Positions 35,401 to 46,314 of a DNA stretch of 60,000 bases are shown one piece after another. The notes below the pieces were generated by a model. It worked only from the letters and a program-made list of their open reading frames with translations. It was not told where the DNA came from and searched no databases. How positions within the stretch are numbered: the first letter of the stretch is position 1; each line of letters starts with the position of its first letter. A program made the translations under genes and the position numbers. The stretch comes from Bolinopsis microptera (lineage: Eukaryota > Ctenophora > Tentaculata > Lobata > Bolinopsidae). Location: positions 4,955,538 to 5,015,537 of the forward strand of contig NC_087084.1 of assembly GCF_026151205.1 (NCBI RefSeq), given 5' to 3'.

Positions 35401-37900
35401 TTCGGAAATGCCAGAGGACCAGACTTTTTGCAGTTTAATACAGGCTGACCAGGCCATTCCTTTCCTTGTGTTGAAATCCTTTCTACTGTCCGCAATGAAA
35501 GAGCCGAGGTATTTAAAGTCATCAACCTGTTTAATCTGGCGGCCTGAGATAGAATGTAAGTCGACAGTGTCAGGGATATTGATGGTCATGAACTCGGTCT
35601 TAGAAGCATTCATAGCAAGACCAACTTGTGCGGCTGCATTTTCAAGGTCTGTCAGCAGAAGTTGGACTTGCTCTATGGTGTCTGAAATTAAGGCCAAATC
35701 ATCAGCAAAGTCAAGGTCTGTGATTTTGACCGCAGGCACTCTTCGGCTTTTCCTAGGCACGATGGTAAGACCGAATTCGTCACCCATGCAGCTTCTGAGG
35801 ACATAGTCAAGGACGATGATGAAGAGAAAGGGTGCTAGAGTGTCCCCTTGAAGAACTCCAATAAGTGTCCTAAAAAAGTCAGTAAGGCCGTCGATGGTCT
35901 GGACACGAGAGAACGATGAGTCATAAAGAAGCCTGATAGCATCTACAAGTGGAGTAGGGATACCGTAGAGGGAGAGGATGTGGAAAAGGGCATCCCGGTT
36001 AATGCTGTCGAACGCTTTCGAAAAATCGACAAACACAATTGCGGCTGAACGATTTCCGATCTTGCATTCCTCGAGTATACGACGTAGGGCAAGGACCTGT
36101 GGGAGTGTGGATCTTCCTCTACGGAAACCATTTTGGTTTGGCCGCAAGAGGGGATCAATGAATGGGTAGATCCGGTTGAGGATGAGCTTGTTAAAAACTT
36201 TCGCTGCAACCGGTGCCAGTGAAATGCCACGGTAGTTTCCTGGATTAGTAAGATCACCCTTTTTGGGGATAGGAATGATAGAGGCCGTTTTCCAGGCTTG
36301 GGGGATCACACCATCCATGAGTGCTTTATTACAGAATCCGAGGAGGTTTTCACGTAGCTGGGGAAGCTTCCAGACTGAGGGAGGGATGCTATCTAGACCG
36401 GGTGACTTGGAGGACTTGGCGGACTTCAGAACCGTGTCGAGTTCTGACATGCTGAAGGATGAGCAGCTGATGGGCAGGGTGTCAGAGACTCGCTGGTTGA
36501 AGAAGGGGAGGGTGAGGTCCGGCGGAGGCTGTTCTGTGCCTAGAAGGGACTTGAAGTGCTCGAACCAGATGTTGAGCCGTTCTTCGGTAGTGCCTCCTGG
36601 CACTTTGCAGTATGGCACAGTGTCGGAAGATGTTAGTTGCCTGATGATGTGCCAGGAACTGCGATGCCTGTGCTCGGGGTTAGTTTTCTCCAGCAGGTCA
36701 GTCTGTTGTCGAATGTGCTGTGAAGTAGCAGCATTATAGGCTTCGTCCAGTTGCTTCTTTGCGTCTTCAAGCTTTTCCTTGGACGAAAAAGAGGGGGAAA
36801 TCCTGTGACTCAGGGACGCATCCTTTAGGATATTGCGATGGTGTGCAATATTAGGATCGTTGTAAGGATTTTCCCGTTTCCTCTTCCTCTTTTTTGGCAA
36901 CACCTTAAGTGCTGTGCTTGTAACGCTTTTAACGAGTAGGTCGTAGTCGGACTCGAGCTCTGCTCCGTAATAATTGCAATATATCTCTATGATCTATGAA
37001 GAATTGATCCATTAAAGGTGAAAGCATATAATGAGGGTATTTTGATATTAATTGTTATTTTGATAATTTCAGAACGTGTCATACTTTGAGCGGATGCTGT
37101 TGAAGAAACAGAAAGAGACAGTAGAAGATGACATTATTGACAGTGAAGCTAAAAGTGAATACAGTGCAGGAGAGATAACCGTGTCACAACTCGACTTTTG
37201 TAGAGGTAAAGATAACATGAGTCATTTTGTTACGAATTTTTATAAAAATATGAAAATCTATGCTTGAAAGTCTAAAGGAATAACGCTCCTATAACCGCCC
37301 CTCAAAAGCTCAAAGTATAATCACGGAAAGCGTAAGACGTAAGCGTTTTATTACACTGGATCCAATCAGATATGTATACGATTTTAATTTCAGATCTGTT
37401 GGCTCACAACATCGAAGAAGATCGCAAATCTAGGATGGAGGCTGAACGACCAGAGAGTGTTATTGAAATTGTGGAAGTTAATTCCAACATTGGTAAATAT
37501 TAACATTCTTTATTCTATACCACATATTATTTGATTATTCACTCTACGACATTGGTAATTGTTAACTGCATTTTACTACAGTTTTTACCACAATATTTCC
37601 AGTATAAATGTCGGTGACAATGTTTTGCCACACTTCCATATAAGTATCAATCATCGAAACACGCCTAGTTACGAATGAAAAGCTTTTACAATTTGAATTC
37701 TCGACAATTATCATGATCATGGGTTGTTTGTATAGTTTAATTTTTTAAAGTTACATTGTTTTGTTAAATTTTTTGTAATCACATTTTAAAAGTTAAATTT
37801 TGGCTATTCAACAGGGTATTTAGAAGAGATAGCAAGTTGTGTAGTTGAAGAGTCGCCAGTTTGCTCTGACGATGAGGATGATGTTAGAGGTCAAATGGAG
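32442..37900 (+). CDS. ZBBX: Zinc finger B-box domain protein ZBBX (3' end not found)
   Basis: Exons seen: 32442-32524, 32797-32907, 33167-33312, 33543-33901, 34052-34197, 34463-34581, 34800-34891, 37073-37205, 37394-37492, 37815-37900, giving 458 codons with all phases consistent. The N-terminus has a short coiled coil (NAERLEMENAKMEERLRTL), as in ZBBX. The B-box-like zinc finger is VCGQCE, then CMECGEKYCTECF and HKKGALKSH, split over two exons. The conserved blocks YDEDASAAGF...AWRGEE, SYFERMLLKKQ and IVEVN follow in the vertebrate order. The last exon ends at a strong donor (GAG/GTAAGA), so more exons should exist, but I see none before the lectin gene; without splicing there the frame stops five codons later. 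ZBBX is little studied and is expressed with motile cilia in vertebrates. An antisense LINE sits in the 2.2-kb intron 34892-37072. Confidence 0.82.
34930..36970 (-). mobile_element. RTE-like non-LTR retrotransposon, 5'-truncated, antisense in a ZBBX intron
   Basis: A 586-codon open frame (36903-35143) covers a linker region and the full reverse transcriptase: NYRGISLAPVAAKVFNKL, FVDFSKAFDSINR, LQGDTLAPFLF and FADDLAL (catalytic FADD). The C-terminus continues in another frame down to a stop at 34953 (RRSRFAGHCMRASDQ, GRRPLTFLDV), so one frameshift lies near 35200-35240. The endonuclease is missing. The 3' end carries an AGTAAGTA-type repeat near 34930-34950. Being antisense in an intron, it need not harm ZBBX. 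Confidence 0.85.
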
Positions 37901-38178
37901 GTAAGATCTGGCCTGTAAGATTCCTCCTTTTTTATGAATCATGACATCATTATGTTAGAGAAACAGGTAACTTCGAAAAGTTAAATTAGATTGATTGATA
38001 AATCTATATCTACCTGATATCACCATTGATTATCATATAATTTCATATCTTAAAAGGTAAAATACATAAAAATATCTTGATGGTAGAACAATTTTTTCAT
38101 TTTTTTTGAGACCAAGAAAATCGTATTCTCAGGGAATATATTCTGGGCGGTTTCTTTAGTCACGATTCGCGATAGCCA

Positions 38179-38391
38179 GAACTACGAATTTATCATCTAG
38201 GAATTTATCAACTACGAATTTATCACTACGAATTTATCAACCACGAATTTATCAACTACGAATTTATCAACTACGAATTTATCAACTACGAATTTATCAA
38301 CTACGAATTTATCAACTACGAATTTATCAACTACGAATTTATCAACTACGAATTTATCAACTACGAATTTATTAACTACGAATTTATCAAC
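38179..38391. repeat. 15-bp minisatellite at the 3' end of the lectin gene
   Basis: About 14 units of CTACGAATTTATCAA, mostly identical, with the variants at the left end. On the minus strand the unit includes TGATAA, and the lectin stop codon (38389-38387) falls in the first unit. Confidence 0.9.
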
Positions 38392-39451
38392 TTTTTCTTC
38401 TTCTTTCCCTTCTTCTCTTTATCTCCTTTGTCTCCCTTCCTTTTACTTGATTTTTTTTCTTCTCTTTGTGTCCTTTTTTCATCTTGTCCTTTTTGTCCTC
38501 TCCACGTTTGAGGACGTCTCCTTCTGAAGGTAAATCTGATTCTTCAATCGGACGAATAAACCGATCTTCATCATATTTCTCAATAGGTCCTCTGTCAATT
38601 GAATAGAGCTGGCAATCTGTAACGATATCCTCCTCTTTAGTTACCTTCACAGTGTACTCTTCAAACGTTGACGTACACTCAATTAGTCTCCCACTCTCAG
38701 CTATTTTCTGCATGATGGTCGTGCATTCCTTAAACATACCGTGTTTACCATCATGATCCCCACCTGGTATTTCTTCCCCAAAAACCTGGACTTCACACAG
38801 TGTCAAAATCTTCATTTCCTGAGTTATCTTCACGACATTACCCTCCAACCCTTTCTTGCAGTCGTACCTCTCTGCAACGGGAGAACCTCTCGTTGCCTGT
38901 ACGGTAGCACATTCCTTAAATACTCCATCTTTTCCTACCCAGATTAGAGCTCCAATTATCCTCTCACCACAACAGTCCATCCTGTTGAAGATCTTCACTG
39001 CATCAATTCTATAAACCTTCTCCAGTGTAACCTGCCACCAATTGCCCGTCGTGTATGATTTAGTGTGTGTGCACGTGTCGTCCTCCCAGTTTCCACTGGT
39101 CTTCCCGTCCACTGCTCGGTCGCTTTCTCCTCTCACACACGTACATCCTCCGTATGTAGAACTCTGGAGTTAATTAATTAATTAAATGAATGATTTTGAA
39201 TAAATTGATTAGATAAAGATTCATACGGCTAGATCAATCATTGAAATTTAAAATTTTAAGCCCGTTCGAACTTTCGACTTAGAATTAGCAGTGAACAAGC
39301 TTACATTAGGGAAAGAAATTTTAAAAAGGTTTCGAATATTATAAATTTCTTTCTAACTGACCTGAGAAGTTGGACGTTTCAAAGCGAGGTTTGTCTGGCA
39401 ATAAGCCAGCTGAATACCGATCAAAGCCAATAAAACTATTGTTGAGTTCAT
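38387..39451 (-). CDS. Secreted F-type (fucolectin-like) lectin
   Basis: Two exons: 39451-39362 and 39163-38387, together 288 residues. Exon 1 encodes a signal peptide (MNSTIVLLALIGIQLAYC) and the domain start NLALKRPTSQ. Exon 2 opens with SSTYGGCTC and DRAVDG, then DDTCTHTKS, NWWQVTLEKVYRI, RMDCCGERIIGA and CEVQVFG at the end of the domain (~165). The His and the RxDxxxxR residues that bind fucose in eel fucolectin are present. A Cys-containing region (~170-225) follows, then a Lys-rich tail (~235-288) not typical of the family. Such lectins are secreted and bind fucosylated glycans, often in defence or gamete recognition; the role here is not known. A signal-exon copy lies at 41.4-41.9 kb and an inverted paralogue at 40.4 kb. 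Confidence 0.88.
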
Positions 39452-39660
39452 CTTGATGCGATAAGAAATGAAGTAAGAACTGGTTACTGGACCCTCCTAA
39501 ATTTAATAAATGTTCAATATTAATTATTTCATACAATTAGTTAAATGTTTGAAACCACAGAATTTATTTATTTACTTGTGTCATGTTTACTTTTTAGTAA
39601 GCATCATATTATTTCGGGACTCGGGAAATCGAAATATTAACTTAAAAGCTTCTTTCATTA
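39131..39660 (-). repeat. Source copy of a 530-bp duplicated segment (lectin exon 1 region)
   Basis: It contains lectin exon 1, intron 1 and the first 33 nt of exon 2. It is repeated at 41361-41890 with no difference that I can see. Confidence 0.9.
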
Positions 39661-39661
39661 A

Positions 39662-40385
39662 AATTTCTGATTGTTTCTGAATAGACTCAGTGAAGAGGGT
39701 ACGATCTATATTCCAACCTTAGTTTGTCTAATAAACTTATTAAGAGGATGAAAGTTACCGTGTTTACTTATTAGAAGTTTGTAGTCTTAACTCTTTCAGT
39801 AAGACTCGACACAAAAACTCTAGAAGTGAATACAATAACATGTCCACCATTCAAAAGAGTTAATATCCATTTACGCAGATCCAATTACTGAAATTACAAG
39901 TTTAATAAATTCCGGCAGTTTCATGAACATTATAATTCCAGTCATATCCTAGGCAGTAAACGAACCAATTGTGGGTATTGTTGACTTAACAAGTTAACAC
40001 TATACAGACCCTACTCAAATTATAGTTGTCCCTATTATAGAGTTAAACATAGCATCGTTATAATTAAACAGGGAGTCACCTTTTGTATATTTATAAACAA
40101 AAGACGTATAACTAATAATAATAATAATATTAATACCAAAGTAAGTAACTATAAGTTATTTATTAATAAAAACTGGCAAACCACAAGGTGTTAACTAATG
40201 AAGTAGTGGACTGCTATTATGGTAATAAAGTAAACTTATTGTCTAATCAGACCTCCTTTCAACAACAGATGACAACAAAATATAATAGACTAACGACACA
40301 AAAATGCCGAACAATGAAATATTTCTTTCGCTCATTTAAATAAATATGAATCCCTGTTTAATTAACCAGTTTATCAAGAATTCAT
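39662..40385. other. AT-rich spacer between the two lectin copies
   Basis: No signal-peptide exon for the plus-strand lectin copy is visible. It holds an AATAAT simple repeat near 40114-40130. Nothing else is supported. Confidence 0.3.
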
Positions 40386-40407
40386 TTATCTATAATTAAT
40401 TGTATCC

Positions 40408-40907
40408 AAAGCTCCACATACGGAGGGTGTCCATGTCGACCTAACGGACAAAGCGACAGAGCAGTGGACGGGCAGACCAGTAAACAATGGCGCGACGACA
40501 CGTGCACTCACACCAAATACAACACGGGCAATTGGTGGCAGGTTACACTGGAGAAGGTTTATAGAATTGATGTAGTGAAGATCTTTAACAGGATGGACTG
40601 TTGTGGTGAAAGGATAATTGGAGCTCAAATCATGGTCGGAAAAGATGGAATATTTGAGGAATGTGCCACCATAACGGTAAAAATAACCGAGAGTGAGAGG
40701 TTCGAGTGCAAGAAAGGTTTGAAGGGTAACGTCGTGAAAATAGTTCAGGATAAGAATATCTTGACACTTTGCGACGTTCAAGTATTTGGAGGTGAACCTG
40801 GTGACAAAGATGAAGACAATAAGGAGATAAAGGACAAGAAGAAAAAATACAGAAAAGACAAAAAGAAGAAAGACAAAAAAATACAAAAAGAAGGAAAAGA
40901 ACGCTAA
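40408..40907 (+). pseudogene. F-type lectin paralogue lacking its signal exon
   Basis: From CAA AGC TCC ACA the frame encodes an F-type lectin domain like that of the minus-strand gene: SSTYGGCPC, DRAVDGQT, DDTCTHTK, NWWQVTLEKVYRI, RMDCCGERIIGAQ and CDVQVFG, then a Lys-rich tail to a TAA at 40905-40907. The reading frame is intact and the fucose-binding His and RxDxxxxR are kept. No convincing acceptor precedes it, and no exon encoding a signal peptide is seen upstream on this strand. It is probably an exon copy or a gene that lost its start. It lacks the Cys-rich middle of the other lectin. Expression through a distant first exon cannot be ruled out. Confidence 0.65.
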
Positions 40908-41167
40908 ATAATGATCGTCTGAGTTACCAATTTCCGAGTTTCGTTCTGTGGTTTTGAACATTTAAAGCAGCACGAAGAAAATTAAGACTTGTGATCAAAG
41001 TAATTAGATTAGTAATTAGACAAATAATTTTTTTCTGTCAAGCCATTACTGTTAATTGATTCCGGGCAATCCTACTCTTATATCAAGAAGTATGATTGTT
41101 TTCTACAATTTATCTATATCCAAATCACAAAAGAAGACAACTTTGATCGCCAGAATATAATAAATGC

Positions 41168-41358
41168 AGCAGTAACAATAATATTTTACCATAGATACAT
41201 AATAGCGTACATAAAAAACTACTGCGAGTAATCACAGAGTAGATTCAACTTCATTGTGTATCTCTTGAGAATTGTCTAGATCTCTTTTATCTTAAACATT
41301 AACATTTTTCCAACTCCCTCAATTGTTTCATTAGTTCTGATACTATTTCCAGATCCAA
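41168..41358. repeat. 191-bp direct repeat R, copy 1
   Basis: It is identical, as far as I can see, to 41891-42081. The two copies flank the second copy of the 530-bp lectin segment. It is non-coding and AT-rich. Confidence 0.9.
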
Positions 41359-41360
41359 GA

Positions 41361-41890
41361 TCTCACACACGTACATCCTCCGTATGTAGAACTCTGGAGT
41401 TAATTAATTAATTAAATGAATGATTTTGAATAAATTGATTAGATAAAGATTCATACGGCTAGATCAATCATTGAAATTTAAAATTTTAAGCCCGTTCGAA
41501 CTTTCGACTTAGAATTAGCAGTGAACAAGCTTACATTAGGGAAAGAAATTTTAAAAAGGTTTCGAATATTATAAATTTCTTTCTAACTGACCTGAGAAGT
41601 TGGACGTTTCAAAGCGAGGTTTGTCTGGCAATAAGCCAGCTGAATACCGATCAAAGCCAATAAAACTATTGTTGAGTTCATCTTGATGCGATAAGAAATG
41701 AAGTAAGAACTGGTTACTGGACCCTCCTAAATTTAATAAATGTTCAATATTAATTATTTCATACAATTAGTTAAATGTTTGAAACCACAGAATTTATTTA
41801 TTTACTTGTGTCATGTTTACTTTTTAGTAAGCATCATATTATTTCGGGACTCGGGAAATCGAAATATTAACTTAAAAGCTTCTTTCATTA
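41361..41890 (-). repeat. Second copy of the lectin exon-1 segment
   Basis: It carries the lectin signal-peptide exon (41681-41592 on the minus strand), its donor and the first bases of exon 2 again. No lectin domain follows in the right place, so on its own it cannot encode a lectin. Confidence 0.9.
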
Positions 41891-42081
41891 AGCAGTAACA
41901 ATAATATTTTACCATAGATACATAATAGCGTACATAAAAAACTACTGCGAGTAATCACAGAGTAGATTCAACTTCATTGTGTATCTCTTGAGAATTGTCT
42001 AGATCTCTTTTATCTTAAACATTAACATTTTTCCAACTCCCTCAATTGTTTCATTAGTTCTGATACTATTTCCAGATCCAA
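41891..42081. repeat. 191-bp direct repeat R, copy 2
   Basis: Second copy of 41168-41358. It leads directly into the receptor gene's repeat tail. Confidence 0.9.
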
Positions 42082-42119
42082 TTAACCGTCATTTCAATTC
42101 TTTTGGGGCACTGACATTT

Positions 42120-42785
42120 GACAGTCGTATTGATATATTCTACTTGGTTCTTGTTGTCACCTTCTCCAGTCAGCTCCAGGTTGATATATTCTACTTGGTT
42201 CTTGTTGTCACCTTCTCCAGTCAGCTCCAGGTTGGTATCTCCTACTTGGTTCTTGTTGTTTCCTTCTCCAGTCAACTCCAGGTTGGTATTTTTTATCTAG
42301 TTCTTTTAGTCTCCTTCTCCAGCCAGTTATAGATTGGTTTCTTCAATTTGGTTATTTTTGTCTCCTTCTTCAGCCAGCTCTAGGTTGATATATTCTACTT
42401 GGTTCTTGTTGTCACCTTCTCCAGTCAGCTCCAGGTTGGTATCTCCTACTTGGTTCTTGTTGTTTACTTCTCCAGTCAGCTCCAGGTTGGTATCTCCTAC
42501 TTGGTTCTTGTTGTTTACTTCTCCAGTCAGCTCCAGGTTGGTATCTCCTACTTGGTTCTTGTTGTTTCCTTCTCCAGTCAGCTCCAGGTTGGTATCTCCT
42601 ACTTGGTTGTTGTTGTTTCCTTCTCCAGCCAGCTCCAGGTTGATATCTCCTACTTGGTTCTTGTTGTCTCCTTCTTCAGCCAGCTCTAAATTGGTATCTC
42701 CTACCTGGTTCTTGTTGTTTCCTTCTCCAGTCAGCTCCAGGTTGGTATCTCCTACTTGGTTCTTGTTGTTTCCTTCTCCAGCTTG
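42120..42785 (-). repeat. 51-bp coding minisatellite in the receptor tail, 13 units
   Basis: On the minus strand each unit encodes 17 residues like GEGNNKNQVGDTNLELT. Nine units lie before the receptor's stop codon at 42327. The tenth is degenerate, with further stops, and three more in-frame units follow downstream. Confidence 0.9.
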
Positions 42786-45700
42786 CGCTTCTGTGACAGG
42801 CTTTTCTCCACCTTGTACCTCTACACCATCCAGATCAATAGTTCCACGTGGTATTGGTCTCCTTATTCTTTCTCTGAAGACCCTGATTGTTCTTGAGTTG
42901 GCCGTGGAGGATCTAAATCTCTGGACAGGAAGGCTGAGGAGGTGTGTCACAGTATCATCATAGATCAATGGATTGATTACAGAGTTGATTGGGAGGATGA
43001 TCATGGAGAACAAGCTGTACCAGGGTGTTGCATCAAGGACATCAAAGGAATGCAATACACAGATCACTATGAATGGAATCCAGCAAAGAAAATCTGTAGT
43101 GATGATGATTGAGATTATCATGTTCATTTTTCTATTCCGCCGTGAAATTTGTTCGTTGCCTCCTGTCTTTGTCAAGCTTTTGGATGATCTGTAAGAAATA
43201 ATGCCTATTACCAAATAGGAAATTGTAATTAAAATGAAGCAGACAAAGTTCAAAGCAAGGATTGTCCATACAAAGTTCCTCTGAGGATCTTCTGCTTTGA
43301 CAAAATACTTAAATAGGCAGACCCCGTCGTTCCCATAGAAGTCAACTTTTGAAATCTCTGTCGTATGGTCCTCATAGCCATTATCATGAGAATACATATC
43401 AGACACCATTTTGTTTATCAATGTCCAATCGAGTGTTGTGTCCTTCATTCTGCCAAAATATGCTCGAAAGATGGCAAGCAGCCTCTGTTTATTAGGTGTT
43501 CCAATCAAAACCTTCAGTTGGTCTGCGTATTTCACCCCATTGACAAATAAATCCTCAAATCTGCTAACGATTGGGATAACAGCAATGGTGATGGATGCTA
43601 GGGTCATCATAACCAAACCTGCTGCAACTTGCAGCGATTTCTTCCACGTTACTTCTCCTGGTATACTCATGGAATTGTATATTCCATAGATTCTGGTGAG
43701 GCTCAATGCACACATTGCAAACAGAGTTATCTGGGAGCCTATGGTGCTGAGGACACCAATTACTGAACAGTTGGTGCTTGTAATCCAACTGATCTGCTGA
43801 GTGCAGTAATCTTCTTTAAAGATTATTCCATCGTAGATTGAGATGCAAAATAGATATCCACCCACTAGAAGATCTCCTGAAGATATGATCATGATGAGAG
43901 ATCTATTCAACAGGGCCACTGTGGTTTTACAGTTCTTCAGAGGTCCTGCATTTTTGACAATGATGACTAAGTTTGCAAGGATAGCTAGAAACCCGATCAC
44001 CCAGGAGAGAACCTTTAATACTGTGCCCTCAAGAATCTTTGTAGAACACTGAGCATTGCATTCGTCGGACAAATCCATGCAGTCGAACGACCCATCACAT
44101 TTGCTAGTCTTTGGTATGTAAAGACCACTTTGTTTGCATTTAAAATGGTTAGAGCAGCTTTCCTCGTCAGAACCATCCCCACAATCATCAGCTAGGTTGC
44201 ATACTTTTGAGAAGTCGATGCACTTTACTTTGTTATCACAGACAAAGTATCTGTTGGTATAGATAATATCAAATGACTTAATAAAGAAGGCCAAATATTC
44301 ATTGTTGGCAATGGTGCCAATTCTGTTGCGATATTGTCCTGGACAAACTTCATATCTGGGAATATTTCTCAATGAACAAGTAGAGTCGGTACACTCACCG
44401 GTACAACTAGTGTACACATACAGCTCTCCAAACATGTGGTCACAAGTTTGAGGTTTCCTTGGAAGGATCACTGTAGTTCTGCTTTCCACACCAAAAAAGT
44501 AATGATTCGGAAAGATGAAAGAGACATCTGTTTTGCAAGTGTCATTGAAGTTTTGAGTATTCTTGATCCCCTTAATGAAGTGTGAAAGATGCTTAGTCAA
44601 GGTTCTATCGGTTGTGAGAACAGTTGTGGATACTGTTGGTGAACTACTAGACTCGGAGCAAACTTTGTTCTCATTCCCACAAGTTTCAACTCCATCACAG
44701 AGTTGACCGAACTCCACGTATCCAGGATCGCCCCATTGGCAAAGATAAACGTTTTCACATGTTTGGTCCTTGCTGGTAACAAATCTTAACGATTGTTGGA
44801 ACCCACAGGTGGGTCAAATATCTTCTTCATCTGCGCCGCCAATGCAATCCACTACTCCGTCTTTCAGCCAGGACAGGGGTATTGATAATTCCCCTGCATT
44901 TCCAATCCGTCTTTTACATTTCTGTTCTGTCTTCGAGGTGCAGTCAAGATTTGTTTCGTCGCTCTTATCGTTACAATCCTGTTTATCATCACACAGTGAG
45001 TGTTTGTGAATGGAGCAGGAGGTGGAGGTGCTAAGACACTGGTTCTCGATATTATCGTCACACGCCTTTTCTCCCCGACATATCAGAAATTTGGAAAAAG
45101 AGGACTTGTATCCGTTCATAAGACAATATCCTCCAATCTTGGTGGTGTCAGTGCAGTTTGTTTGATATGGTGCATAATTCTTGCAGTACAATAAATATCC
45201 TTGAGGTTCCTGGTTTTCCTCCAGAGATGGCCCAGAAGCAAACTCCATCTGATGACATCGTGTGATATTTAGAACAGGAACTATTCCTCCTGCCTCAGAA
45301 TGTTCACAAGTGTACTGTGTCTCGTTGGTAACAGCACAGTTCTTTTCGTCTTCTCCGCCATTGCAATCCTTAACACCATCACATATCCAGTTTTTTGGTA
45401 AGTGATAATTCTCTATACCCCAGTAGTTGCAACTGATACCTTAGTGGTATCCTCCACAATCAGCCTCGTCCTCACAGTTATAAATATCGCACATCCCATT
45501 ACAGACGTGTTTGGATGATATTCTTCTTCCACTTAGCAGGGTTGTCCATTTCATTGGATAATCAGCATCTGAACACCCTGTCTCATCTAGATCGGTATTC
45601 ACACAGTCTCGTTGGCTGTTGCAGTGAAGGCCTCTGTTTTCCATGTCAACGGTGGTAAAGATTCTCCCTGAGTCCAATTCACAGATATAGCTTCCACATA

Positions 45701-46314
45701 GAGTCTCATCATTTGTTATCCTGCCCATTGTGCTCGTTCCGCAGACTTGGTAAAAGTGGTGATCTTCGGAGCACAGCCCTGCTTCTTTGTAGATGTCTGA
45801 GTTGAGGCCGCGAAACCAATAAGTAAAGTAATATTCCTTTGAGTTGTGGCACTTGTAGAGCTGGTTTCCGGTGTCCGAGATTTCAAAATAGTCATAATAA
45901 TCATATTCAGTTAATTCACAAACATACTTCAGAAATCCTCGTTCTTCTTTCAAACTGCACCCTGTGAGATATTTGGTGTTGACGATTGATGCCGTGATTT
46001 TTATTGCGCTTATGATAGGGCCCCAGAAATCCCAATTTAAATCGCTACTTTAAATTTTAATAGTTTTTAATGGACCTCTGTAAACAAGTGCGCGGTAAAG
46101 AAAAAAAAATGTCGCATGATCCCTCGCTAAATAGAGAGTTTTATTATGTGAACGCTCCCTTATATTTATATGAATTTTGAAAATTACCTTGGAATTCAGA
46201 CCCATCAGCCGGTGGGAGTGGTGTAGAATATTCTGTTGTATCCACAACAAATTCAGTTACGCTAGAAGATTGAGAGAACTTCCAGGTCCTAAGAATCAGC
46301 AACAATAATAGCAT
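42327..46314 (-). pseudogene. LDLa-repeat seven-helix receptor (rhodopsin family), two in-frame stops
   Basis: Exon 1 (46314-46188) encodes a signal peptide (MLLLLLILRTWKFSQSS). Exon 2 (45961-42327) joins in phase and runs 3.6 kb without a frameshift, but contains TAA at 45443-45441 (codon ~216) and TGA at 44816-44814 (codon ~425). The ectodomain has several LDL-receptor class A modules (CDGVKDCNGGEDEKNC, CGDGSDEESC). Seven hydrophobic segments follow between about 43990 and 42960. The third helix ends in SLTRIY instead of the usual DRY box; the seventh has INPLIY, a good NPxxY. The cytoplasmic tail is a 17-residue repeat. Related receptors with LDLa modules include relaxin-type and snail GRL101-type receptors, but I see no leucine-rich repeats. 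The stops suggest a young pseudogene; a polymorphic null or sequence error is possible. Confidence 0.75.

Noticed and set aside
36263-36739. Plus-strand ORFs within the RTE-like element
   Set aside because: They are antisense shadows of the reverse-transcriptase frame.
38179-38391. CRISPR-like array
   Set aside because: Units follow each other without spacers, as in the 33-bp and 51-bp arrays. The DNA is eukaryotic, so these are minisatellites.
42334-42963. Plus-strand Ser/Leu/Val-rich ORFs across the receptor tail
   Set aside because: They are antisense shadows of the 51-bp repeat, which keeps several frames open.
42327-46314. Stop-codon reassignment or selenocysteine as an explanation for the in-frame TAA/TGA codons
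   Set aside because: TAA ends MIOS, and TGA ends the kinesin, MED10 and lectin frames where expected, so the code looks standard. A selenocysteine in an extracellular disulfide module would be very unusual, and I see no SECIS-like element.
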